A DNA stretch of 64,000 nt. Origin: Notospermus geniculatus (Eukaryota; Nemertea; Pilidiophora; Heteronemertea; Lineidae). Numbering within the stretch: the first letter of the stretch is position 1; each line of letters starts with the position of its first letter. This document shows, in pieces, positions 12,601 to 24,600 of the stretch. Below the pieces are notes generated by a model. That model saw only the letters and a list, made by a program, of their open reading frames with translations, had not been told where the DNA came from and ran no database searches. Position numbers and translations under genes: made by a program. The stretch covers positions 522,425 through 586,424 of the forward strand of contig NMRB01000155.1 of assembly GCA_002633025.1 (NCBI GenBank), written 5' to 3'.

Positions 12601-15600
12601 AAGGATGAGGAAGAGGAGCCACCGGAGCCAAAGAAGGTGAAAAAGTTGAAGACAAGGTCAAGTCGGTCATCAAAGTCGAGCACGTCTAGTAGTTCTTCAT
12701 CCAGTGATTCAGAGGATGATGTACCAGCTCGAAGGACTCCTCCAAGGAGAAAGAAAAAGAGTGGATCATCGTCGAGCAGTTCAAAAGGTTCAGAGAAGGA
12801 GCTTGAAGTTATTATACCAGTTTATGAACCAAAAGTTGAATTCAAGAAGGATTTAGATGCACCTGAGTTTGAAAGCAAGGTTCCAGAACCAACAGAAGTG
12901 ATACCAGCTGAAGATTATGACAAACCTAAAGATAAGAAGAAGAAAGGATTTAAAATGCCATCTCTGAAGTTTCCAAAGCCGCATTGGAAAAAGTCCGGGA
13001 AGTATACCCTGCCACGGGAAGAGCCAGAAAAACCTGTCATCCAGGAGGAACTTAAGCCTGAATATGTTTGGCCTGAAAAGGAAGTTGAGATAGTTCCAGT
13101 TGTTGAAGTGCCTGCCCAGTCAGCGCCAGAGGTTGAAAGACCTGAGTGGGAACCAGAGCATGATGTTGCTGTTGTGTTGCCTGTTGAGACGAAGAAGAAA
13201 AGTTCCTCATCATCATCATCTTCATCATCATCATCATCAGAGAGTGAGAAAGCTATCCCAGTTGCATTCCCTGTCAAAGTGGATGAAGAGGCTGGTCTCC
13301 GTCCTGCCAAGGCCTACGTGCCGAGGACGGACTTGGATGCCTCTTCTACGTCTTCATCCTCAGAAAGTTCATCAGAAAAACCAGCTGAAGTAGGTATCAG
13401 CATCCCGGAAGCAGAGTTGGTTATCGTTGACATACCTGTCGGTGAGGGTGATGTGAAGGCACTAGAGTTAGACGTTGTTGTTGTTGGTGAACGTGAAAAG
13501 TCATCTTCGTCCAGTTCCTCCTCGTCATCTTCAAGTGAATCGGATAAAGAGCCTGAGGAGATTATCGCTGTTGTGATGCCAACTGTTGAAGCTCCTAGAG
13601 CAGTGGTTGAATTCAGACCGGAATCACCTGGGTTCACTCTAGACGACAAACCTCAGGTTCAGGAATTAGATGATGGTGCAAAATTGAAAAGGCCACCATT
13701 CACAGTACCCAAGCCTGGTTGGAAAAAGGGTGACATACCACATGAAGATGGCAAGCAGCCAGAGATTGAAGGAGAGTTGATTTCAAAATCATCTTCAAGT
13801 TCATCATCATCATCTTCTTCTAGTGACTCCGAGAAGGAAGCTGACAAAATTATTGCAGTTGTGACACCAGTCGTTGAGGCACCTAAACTTGATGCTGAAT
13901 TAGTGTTTGCTAAAGAACCAAGGAAGTCTTCGTCAAGTTCATCTTCCAGTGAGTCTGAGGAAGAGCCAGAGAAAGTTATTGCTGTTGTCATGCCAACAGT
14001 AGAAGCCTCAAGGCCAGATGACGAAGTCAGACCAGAATCACCAAAGCTAGAGGTGGACGTCATACTGCCGCAACCGGATGTTGATAAACCAAAACAAAAA
14101 CGCAAGTTCAAGATGCCAGGATTCTCCATTCCAAAACCTCATTGGAAGAAGGGTGAGAAACCAAAAAGAGATGGTGAGGTCAAGCCTCCTGGATTTGAAG
14201 GGGAAATAGTCCTTGAAAAGCCTTCCACCAAATCATCATCATCCAGCTCATCATCATCGTCATCATCCTCAAGTGACTTTGAGGTTGATGAGAAGGCAAT
14301 TGTTTTCTCCAGTGAAGATGAAATCTTGAAACCAGAGACACCCCCTCCTGTTGGTGTGGTTCTTGAGATCCAGAGGCCTGAGCAAGAATCTAGCGAGTCA
14401 TCTACAAGTTCAAGTGAGGATGAAAAGGAGAAGAAAGAGAGGAAAGGTTTCAAACTGCCTCATATTTCATTGCCACACATTCCAAAACCACACTTCAAGA
14501 AGAAGGGCAAATATGATCTGACAACTCCTGAAGGGGAAATTGAGGGTGAGGTTGATATACACCCTGACAGTGACAAAGAACCAGAGGTTGTCGTAGCTGT
14601 TGAAAGTCCTGTAGTTGAAGCTCCACCTCCCGCAGGCATCGAACTTGTACTAGAAAAGCCCGAGACACCTGAGGTTGATGTTGATAAACCTAAAGGAAAA
14701 GGCAAGTTCAAGATGCCAGGATTCTCCATTCCAAAGCTTCGTTGGAAGAAGGGTGAGAAACCAAAAGGAGAGGATGAAATCAAGCCAGTTGAAAAGACAT
14801 CGAGCAGTTCGTCGTCGAGTTCATCATCTTCTAGTGAGTCGGACGAAGAACCGGACAAACTCGTTGCCGTAGTGGTGCCACTAGAAGAAAGTCCTAAGGC
14901 AGATTTTGACATAAAGCCTGAGTCACCCAAGGTTGGTGTTGATGGCGATGTTGATATACCAGGTTTCGTCAGCGAAGTCAAACCATCTGCACCGAAATTT
15001 GAAGGAGAGGTGGATATTCTTAAACCTCGTTCCTCTTCGTCATCATCATCATCATCATCCTCTTCCAGTGAGTCTGAAGCCGAACCTGAGGAAGTTGTTG
15101 CTGTAGTGGCAGAACCAGTAGAAACTCCTAAAGTAGGCATGGAGTTCAAACCCGAGTTGCCTGAACCAGAGATTGAAGAACCCAGCAAAGATGGAAAGCC
15201 GGAGAGGGGCAAGTCAGTGATACCGTCCTTCACTGTCCCAAAGACTCATTGGAAAAAGGGTGTTGATGTTGATGTTGACACCAAGAAGTCCAGTTCTTCA
15301 TCTTCTTCATCATCATCGTCATCGTCATCGAGTGATTCTGAGGAGGGAGTGAAGGACACCGAACAGCCTACCAAACAGTTGTATGAAGTAACTCCTGGCA
15401 TTGATGCTGAATTACCATCTCCAAAAGCTGTTGTTGAATTTGAAATGCCGAATGCAGTTGTTGCTGAGCCATCAGTAGGTGTTGAATTACAACTTAAGAA
15501 ACCAGTCTCTTCATCATCCTCATCATCTAGTTCCTCAGAGAGTGATGACGACAAACCAAAGAAAGAGTTCAGAGAAGTATCGCCAGGTGGAGAGATGGAA

Positions 15601-18600
15601 CTCCCAGTTCCAGATGGTAAAATCACCCTAGAGTTACCTGAAGGTAGGCCTGAGGTGAAGACACCACCTGCAGGTGTGGAGTTGCACCTGAAGCCAGCCT
15701 CTAAGTCAAGTTCCTCCTCGTCATCATCCTCAAGCTCCAGCTCCAGTTCAGAGAGTGACGATGACAAAGCACCAGCCAAGAAAGAATTCTTTGAGACTGC
15801 CCCCAATGGTGATGTTGACATCATGTCGCTTGAGGTGCCGAGATACGAAGCTCCTGATGTTCTAATGTCTGCTCCTGCACCCACTGATGTCCACCTTAAA
15901 AGGCGTCCGAGTACAAGCAGCGGGGCGAGCTCGCTGGACTCACCACATGCTGTGGAAGAAGGCAAGGAGGTCTTCTCACCTGATGAACTGACAATCAAAC
16001 CAGAATCAGTCACAGATGTTGAAGCTCCTCTCAGTGTCAGCTTTGACTTGTCAGAACCAAGTTTACCCCTCAGTGGGTATTTCTCTGCTCCAGAGTCATT
16101 CTCTGTGAATGATATCTATGATGCCCTGATGAGGAGGAAAGGGGCGTTAGGTGGTCAAGGACTGAAGGTTCATATCAAGGGCAGCCCAACGTTTTATTCT
16201 ACACCTGTGCTGTCGAAGTTTTCTGAACGCCGAGGTTCAACATCATCGGTGTCATCCACATCATCGTCATCATCATCATCATCGTCAAGTTCGTCAGGCA
16301 GTTCTTCTAGTCATGGTAAAAAGAGGAAGAAGCATAAAATTCCTGTAAAGACTGAAGCAGAGTTGGCAGCTGAGGCACCCGTCATTCAAGATTACAGAGA
16401 TATAAAGGAGAAGGGAGACTACGCTGTGGATCTAGAAGGAGGTGTAAAGACTGCAGCCCCTGAGTTACCGATACAAGCCAAAGTAAGTCCCGAGGTGGAT
16501 CCTGTCAAACCAGACATTAACGCCAATGTGGATGTGCCTGAGAAAAAGAAACCAAAGATGGGCTTCTTCTCAAAGTTGAAATCAGGGTTCAGGAAACTCG
16601 GAAAGTCGGATAAGGAGAAAGATAAAGTTGAGGTAAAGCCTCCTACAGGGACGGCCGACATCGGGAGGCCATCCATATCTGGCAGTGCTGACACAGAGAG
16701 CGACAACCGGGCCAAATTGGTGGCATCGTTGCCTGAGGTTCACGGCAAGGTAGATGTAAGTGTTGATGATGAGCCTATTGTACCCAGTGGTGTTGTGCAG
16801 GTCCAGGCAGGACCACCAAGCGCGTTAGATGATCAGGGCAAGTGGGAAGCTAAAGATCATAACGTGCCAGCGTCTCCTGGTATGATGGGCAAGATGAAAT
16901 CAGGGTTGAAGAAATTTGGCCGGCCTCACAGTGGTTCGTTCGAGGTTCCACATGGTCAGTTGAGTGCTGAGGCTTCTGGTGGCGGAAAGAAGGATTCTAG
17001 CAGCAGCAGCAGCAGCAGCAGCAGCAGTGACTCTGAGGATGATGATAAGAAGAAGGGAAGGGAGACCTGCAAGCCTTACAAGGAAGGGCATCGCAGTCAT
17101 TCAAGTGATTCTGATGACGATCACGTCCAGTTGAGGAAACCATTACCCCCTGTTACAGGGAAGGGAAGGTCTGTATCGCTCGCACCTGCTGCGCTGGGTG
17201 GAGATCAGTCTAAGGGAAAGCGTGGCTCTAAGCCTCAAGGACGCGAGAGAGCTGCTACCCTCCCTGCAAACATCTTCCATAGTCCACTTGGGAAGTCATA
17301 CTCCCTTGATTCAGTTGATCAGAAACATCCCAAAGGAATTGGTGCAAAGTTCAAGTCTCCGTTTAAAAAGCTCGGCAAACGTTTAAGTGGGTCGTATGAT
17401 CTTCAGCCTGGACTGGACACAGATGCACCAGTCACACTGTTAAGTCAAAGTCCAATAACACAAGGGGCAATTCAGTATGACGAGCCCCCAGCACCTGGAA
17501 GGCTGTCATCTTGGGGGCCTAACACAGCCCACAAGTATGATTGGGAATACCCCACCTCAGACGACGAAAGGCCACATACTCTACCACGGAGAAACGCCAA
17601 TCAGAATGCCACGACATCTATCTCTGACAGTGAAGATTACTACTTGCCAAAAAGGAAATCCTCCAACCTGAACTGTGGTTCAGAGGATACCCAATCAGTA
17701 CTTGCCACCACCGGGCATTTTTTATCCTCTAGATCTCTAGGGAACTTTCTACAGGGTGTGGGGTCCTTCCACCCTGTAGCAGGTTATCTAGAGAGAGAAC
17801 AGGAAACATACAAGGACAGGGGGGACAGACCAAGGAGGAAAAAACTGAGGAAGAGGGCAAAGAAGTCACGGAAGCTTCTGAAACCCGCTGAAGAATCTAT
17901 TAACCAAGAACACGGTGAAGTCGATGCACCTTTGTTGGTGTCAGATTCTCCAGTGGAGTTCACAAAGGCCGCCCCAGCCAAATCTTCTGTTGATGGCCCC
18001 GAGATGGATCTGATCACCATGGTTACAGGCTCTGCAGTTGCTGCTGCTGAGTCTGTAACCACTGGCCAGTCTCTTCATCCAGTTGACGAGGTAGAGGAGG
18101 GTGGTGTCAAGGTTGATGAAGTTTGTACCACTTCTGAACCCGAAACGATCACTGATGCAGAAACTGCCACATCAACAACATTCTCAGTCAATGATTTTGT
18201 TTCCAATGATCCTTGGGAGGATACGCGAAGGTCGAGCATTCAGGTTGATCCTGATGGTAAGGTTACCTACTACTTGAAGTCGGATGCATCAGACTCCGGT
18301 CTCACCTGGGATGATGAGACTCTGGTCTCAGACACAACAGACACTAACGATGACCTGACCGAGATGGAAAGTGACGAAGCTTTCATTATATTTGACGAAG
18401 ACACGGAATCAGTCCGAAGCTTGGACGAGTTGTCGTTCATTGAGAAACAGTGTCGGGACACGGACACAGTATCTATGACCAACTCTATCGATGATAACTA
18501 TCTTATGCATCAGCACGACTACCAACAACGACCAAAATCAAAGATGTCTTCACCTTTTAGGGTTGTCTTACCGATCAAGCGTGATCGTGATAACATCATT

Positions 18601-21600
18601 TTCAAATCAGGACGTTTGTCGTTTCTGACGGGTGAGAGGAGCAAGAAGGTCGGGTTTCACCCGATGAACCAGTCTCTGGGGCGGACAACATCCACCATGG
18701 AGGGTATAAGTGAGGGAAAGGAGAAGGCACATGGAAAGAAGGGCATCAAGTTGGGGAAGTTGAAACTTTGGAAATGGGACAGTAAGGAGAAGAAGAGGAG
18801 GAAGAAGAAGAGGGAGGCTGAAGATGATACATCGTCACAGATTGTACCGTACATCCCTCCCAGTGATGTAGACTTGGATGTGGTACAGTCACCTAAAGAC
18901 TACCTTCAACCTGAGTACCCTGTCTTAGGGATTCAGACCATTTATACACCATACATGCTTGACGTCTGCCATGTGAAGTCAGAGGACAGGTGTACCGTCA
19001 CTGTCAACCCGATACTAGACACTCATATCTCAGCCGATGACTCGCCGCTGCCCTCACCACTACCTCCTATAGGTCCCTTCTCCCACCCTTACCACCCAGG
19101 GGCCCAGGGTCCAATCCCTATCGAACACGGACCATTGAACCCTACCATGAATGAAAACAATGAGAAAATTTGCTACTTCAAACCCGAGGACAGTCAGTTC
19201 CATGATGACACACCTCACTCTTTACCAAACTTTCTTGGAAGAGACTTTGCCCTTTGCAGTCAGGTAAACCCTAACATATACTCAGACGAGGACACTTACG
19301 TTGACGATAGTTTGACCAGTGACACTTGTGCTGATTCTGAAGCCATAACATCGGATAGCGGGATTCTGGACGAGTGTATTGCATCCATACAGAAATTCAA
19401 ACGAAGGAGTTCTGTGGATCGTAAAACGGACAGAGTTGCGTCTGAGTCGAGGACTGATGTGGATAGGACTGATGTGGATAGGACTGATCATAACATATTT
19501 AACCTGATTGGTTCTCCTGTGTGTTTCTTGTGCACGTTAACCGACACAGCAGTCCCAGAACATTCTAACGTGGCGTTCAGCATCACGGTACCGCAGTCTA
19601 ACCATGAATCGTGTGTTCAGTGGCAATTTGATGGCAAAGTGCTCATTGAGGATGACAGATATAAAATGTGCACGCACGACGACCGGCATGTCTTGGTCGT
19701 CCGTAAAGTGACACTCGCGGATGACGGGCAGTTTACGTGCGTCTGTGGCGACTGGAGCAGATCGGCTCATCTCAGCATTGTAGGTATCACCGAGTTTCAT
19801 GGTAAACAGACCCCAAACTGCTTTACATGATCTTAAGGCATCACACAGACAGAGTGGTTACTGTGAGATGGACGAGCTTCAAATCCTCAAACAATCTTTC
19901 GGTTCAGTTATCTTTTGTTTACAATGGGAAACCCGCAACTCAAGTGGTGGAGCTGCGAGCATAAGACCCGCCCAGAAGATGTTACGAACGTGGCATAACA
20001 AAGCAATGAAGTTCTTAAAGCTGTGCAACTGGATGAAACCAGATCTCATGCTTGCTGCTCCACCATGCGGACTAGTTTTGTGGGTTCCTCATCCTTTTCG
20101 GTGCACAAGGCATGAAACATAAGATTTATTTGCATGAGTTGATACCTGTCCAGTATCCCAGTGGCCACTTTGTCCTGTCTCGCTCTGGTTGTAGTATCTT
20201 AATTTGTTTGCCTCATCAACTTTAGTTTGTTTGATAATAGCAATAACAATTTATATTCACTGCTTTTGACTTTAAGATATTGCATGCCAAGGCAATAGTT
20301 GCATAGACTAACTAAAGCATTGCTGTTTAGTTTTCGTGAATTAACTTATCCTGCCAACCATGTCATTCCATATCAGTCAGTCATGTCAAGTTTCTGGCAA
20401 ATTGGCCCAACTAACCCTGATTTCTCGTTCGTTACAGTTGCCGACTTCATCACGCCGCTGACCGACCAACATTGCATGGAGGGCGAGACTGCCACATTCA
20501 AGTGCGAGACTACCCACAAGGGTAGGAAGGTCACATGGCTGAAAGACGGCATTGAAATCAAACCCGATGAGCACTTTGTCGTCAAAGACTCTGGCACTGA
20601 ACACACGTTGACCGTCAGGGACACGGTGCTGTATGATGGCGCCACCTATACTGCGGTTCTGGGAACAAAACAAACTGCTGCTCAGTTAGTTGTAGAAGGT
20701 AAGTGGTGCCCTTCATTTTCTGTCCACCTGAAACACGGTAGGCGCCACCTATGGGTAGAAAGCCACACCAATGCGTGGCCGTTGGGAAGTCAAAAGTGTC
20801 AGTTCAGAATGTGCACATTTTTCTCCAGATTTTCGTAGACCCTGCTCCCAACCCAGAAGGAGAGTTGATATAATAGGGATTTAATCCCTCGACATTAACC
20901 CTCCTTCTAGTCCAATATTGCTTTCAAGGCCTGGGGCCGGTTGCACAAAACTCATGTTAGCGCTAACATGGTGTTAGCGCTAACTTTTATGTTAGATGAC
21001 GTCAAAATCCATTGTCATTTTACGTCATTTATCATGATGTTAGCGCTAACATCATGTTAGCGCTAACATGAGTTTTGTGCAACCCAGCCCTGGTGAGAAT
21101 TCTCTTCTTGAAGAACAATCAAATCTCTAGTTACTCTCATCCAAGACTAAAAGCTGTTTGTTCATAAAGTGAAGGCACGGACTGAGATATTCACGTAGTT
21201 GCCTTGCAATATTGTAACCTCTACAATATTGTGAGCTGAACTTGAATATTCCTGAATGACTCCTTAGAAATAAATGTACAGAATGTAAAGATCAGTGACT
21301 GCCTCACTTGACCTTGTTTTCACTTAGTTCCCACTCAAGAAGCAACTTGAACTTTTGGTGTTGACTCTATGCCTCCTTTAGAAAGCCACACACATTCTGT
21401 AAATAACTTGTGAATAAAAAAGAAGGTATACACTACATTTTAGAATGGTATCTCTCGACCAGGCCCTTGAGAGCAATGACCCTTTTCTACTTTAGTTTTC
21501 TTTGGAGAGCAGGGTCCAAATCAGACAAAATGTTTCCAACTATTAGATCTATAGATGAGCTCAAATCAGAGAACTGAGAATATAGGTTTCAGGTGCTGTT

Positions 21601-24600
21601 TATAGTGGATAAAAGTTTTTTTTTATGGTAAGCAGTTCATCAAAGTTATTAGGGTAGATTCATGTACAGTCAGTGTGGTAATCGACTTGTGATCAGTGGG
21701 ACATGGTTGTTGGAAGTAAGAGCCACACTCCACACTACAGTGTACTTTGTAGTACAGTATAAGGCTGTTACTCCAGTTGATCAAACCCCCACTGTTCACG
21801 AGTGAACATAAACAGATTTTAACATCATAACAACTGATATAGGCTACCTGGTGAAAAAGTTAGAGATAATTTAGTGTACATAGAAAGTTAATGAAATTAA
21901 GAATCTACAACTGAAATTTCTACTCAGCACATGTAGGCCAACTTAAGTATTCTACCTTAGGATAGTTTTAGGCCTACTTAAGTATTAAACTTATACCTTA
22001 GGATAGTTTTATATGTTATACAGTCAAAGTGGGAATTTATGAGTCTGAATACAAGTTGTTGATCATACATATCAGTATTCTGCACCACTATAGGTGAGAA
22101 ATGATTGCGTCCAGTTGGGGTTATTCATCTTCTGTGGTCTTAAAGTAGAGACAAGAAGATCTGGGTCCATATTCATAAACATACTTAAGTTAAAGTGTGG
22201 TACTGGTAAGGATAAGTGTCACACTTAGAACCTAAGTAGTTTTATGAATATGGGCCCTGAAGGCAATAAACAACTTTAATGTTCATAGGTACTGTTTCTA
22301 AAATCCTAGACCTGGCCCACATGGAGTTTTGATTAGAAAGAGCTCAAGACAGTCTTTCAAAATACTAGGATTTTGATAACTAAGGAGGAAAATGGGCGTA
22401 TAAAGGCCTATCATATGTATATACATGGTAGTAATGAAATAATGGCAGAATGTCTTGCCATTCCATTTATATCTTGTACATACCAGAGCATTTATCAAAT
22501 ATCTCTACCAAGAATCAAGCAATGACGGTTCTTGTAGTCAAATCATGAAAAATCAGTGGATTAAGCAATATAAATCACAATCTAAGACCAAAGATAATAA
22601 AGTCTAGGTGCTGTGTTCTTTAGGACTCTGTATTATTTCCAAAGCTACAGTCTGATTTGGTGCCATAATACGAGGTTGCACTCAATTTACATTGAAATTT
22701 TTGTCTTTTATATATTTTATATAACTTTCTATACACTTTATCACAACTAGGCCCAAGATACCTGTGTGATCCCTAAACATTATGTATGGGTATCTTGGGT
22801 CTAGTTAAAATGAACATACTCTATATGATATCTTGATTATTATAATTACCGTTTATTATGTTATTGTATATGTTAATGTGTACATTTCATGCATCCTATG
22901 AATTATATTAACTCTCATGATATATGTCCAAGTCCATCGTGTTTTCGTTACTGATTAACGCAATCTCCTAATTAATCTTTGTGGTTTAAATTGGCCAAGG
23001 GTCCATTCCATCTGGATGAACATCAAATGTCAAACACTTGGCCAGTATCTCTGAATCAATGATTTGGCTTAGTTCATTTCACTACTGATGCTGCGCCACA
23101 TCAGTGTTCTCTTTTGCGAGTAGGATCTCAGTCATTGAGCAAACTGCCTTACAACTTAGTATTATAATGCTGAGACCAATGATTCAAGCCACTGCTCATA
23201 ACTTGATGTGCTTAAATTGCCCAAAGAGAGCAAAGTTGCGCAAGCAAACTCTCACGTTGCGTGGCATCCTTATACGGTAGTGAAAAGTTGTGGTAAATAC
23301 TTTTAGGAAGGCGGGCTGTCTGTCGTTGGTGAATCAATTTCCTTGGCCTTTATCTCCAGATGGATTGGTGTTTGCAGCTTGCCTAAATCTAAAGACTGGT
23401 CATTGGGCAATATGAATAAAAACAAGTCAATGCTTTTACTTCCTTTCTTTACGAAATTTGGCGAATGAAATCAGTCAAATGATGGACCAGTGTCAATTCA
23501 AGATCTTTTTATTCCTTCCTTGAATCCTACTTTAGATTGAGGCAATCTGCACAGACCCAACATGGCACTCTCTCTCTTCCAGATTCTAATGACCACTGTA
23601 CATTAACTGCATGCAATGTGTTCTCTTATCTTAACCTTTGTGCATGATACACCTGTCAATATGACACTCTCAGATGTAACTCGACTTCAACCATAACAAT
23701 CTGGAAGTTAATGAGCAAAACTGGACCAAAATTTTCTGGACGCCTTGAGGGATTCTGCATGAAGTTCTCTGAAGCTTTTTCTCTGTTTTCATGAAGTTCT
23801 CTGAAGCTTTTTCTCTGTTTTCATCTCTTCTCAACTTCTACCGAGGAACTCCTTTGCATTTTTATCCCGACAGGCGGCGCAGCGAGTGGTTATACCGAGG
23901 ACATTAAAAACAAAGCAAAACAATGCAATAACGTCGCCTCACGACGTCCTTGACGCAGTGCAAAGACGTCGCATCACGACCTTGACGCATTGCTGTAACG
24001 TCGCATCACGACGTCCTTGACGCTGTGCAACAGACGAAACGTTGGCAACCGCTCGCAGCGCCTCCTAGTGGCGGTAGAATGCAGTTCCTCCTTCTCCTTC
24101 TCCTAGCTATCAGTATCAACTTTGCATGCAGTTGATGGACAGTCTTTCTCCCGTTCTCCCTTCTAGCAAACATACAACATATCGATGTGGTCTTACGCGA
24201 GGAGCGTCATCCTCACCACCACATACTTGAATGCCAAGTTATGATACCTGGATGCCAGGTTACATGGTTCAGAGACGGAGACGAAATGGAACCTGGGGGC
24301 AAGAATGAATACCGTCTGATTGGCCTGAAGCATCAGATGGTGGTCCATGAACCCCCGCCAGATGAACCGGTGCATGAATACGCATGCGTGGTCACGACAC
24401 CTGGTGACGAACCTTTGAGTTGCTGGTTCCAGTATCAGTTGAAATTTTTCGCATCCCGGATTCGGTGATGAGGAGGACTAGCTGAATGATGATCGATCGC
24501 TTTTAGGGTTAGGTGCAATAAACTAAAAAGAGAATTTCTCAAATGTTGTATTAAGGAGCTTTCTTAATTGTTACTTATTTAGTATTTATTAGTTATTGTA

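Larger units (their letters stand above)
20699..24166 (+). other. 3.5-kb intron, AT-rich, with several foldback elements
   Basis: Contains foldbacks at 20935-21090, 22163-22257 and 22745-22806, a 32-bp direct duplication at 23759-23822 and a 36-bp array at 23928-24026. No coding exon is supported in the rest. Confidence 0.6.

Noticed and set aside
12915-16013. Long minus-strand frames opposite the giant exon
   Set aside because: They arise from the reverse complement of poly-Ser/Glu codons, which lacks stops. The + strand has coherent motifs and splice phases.
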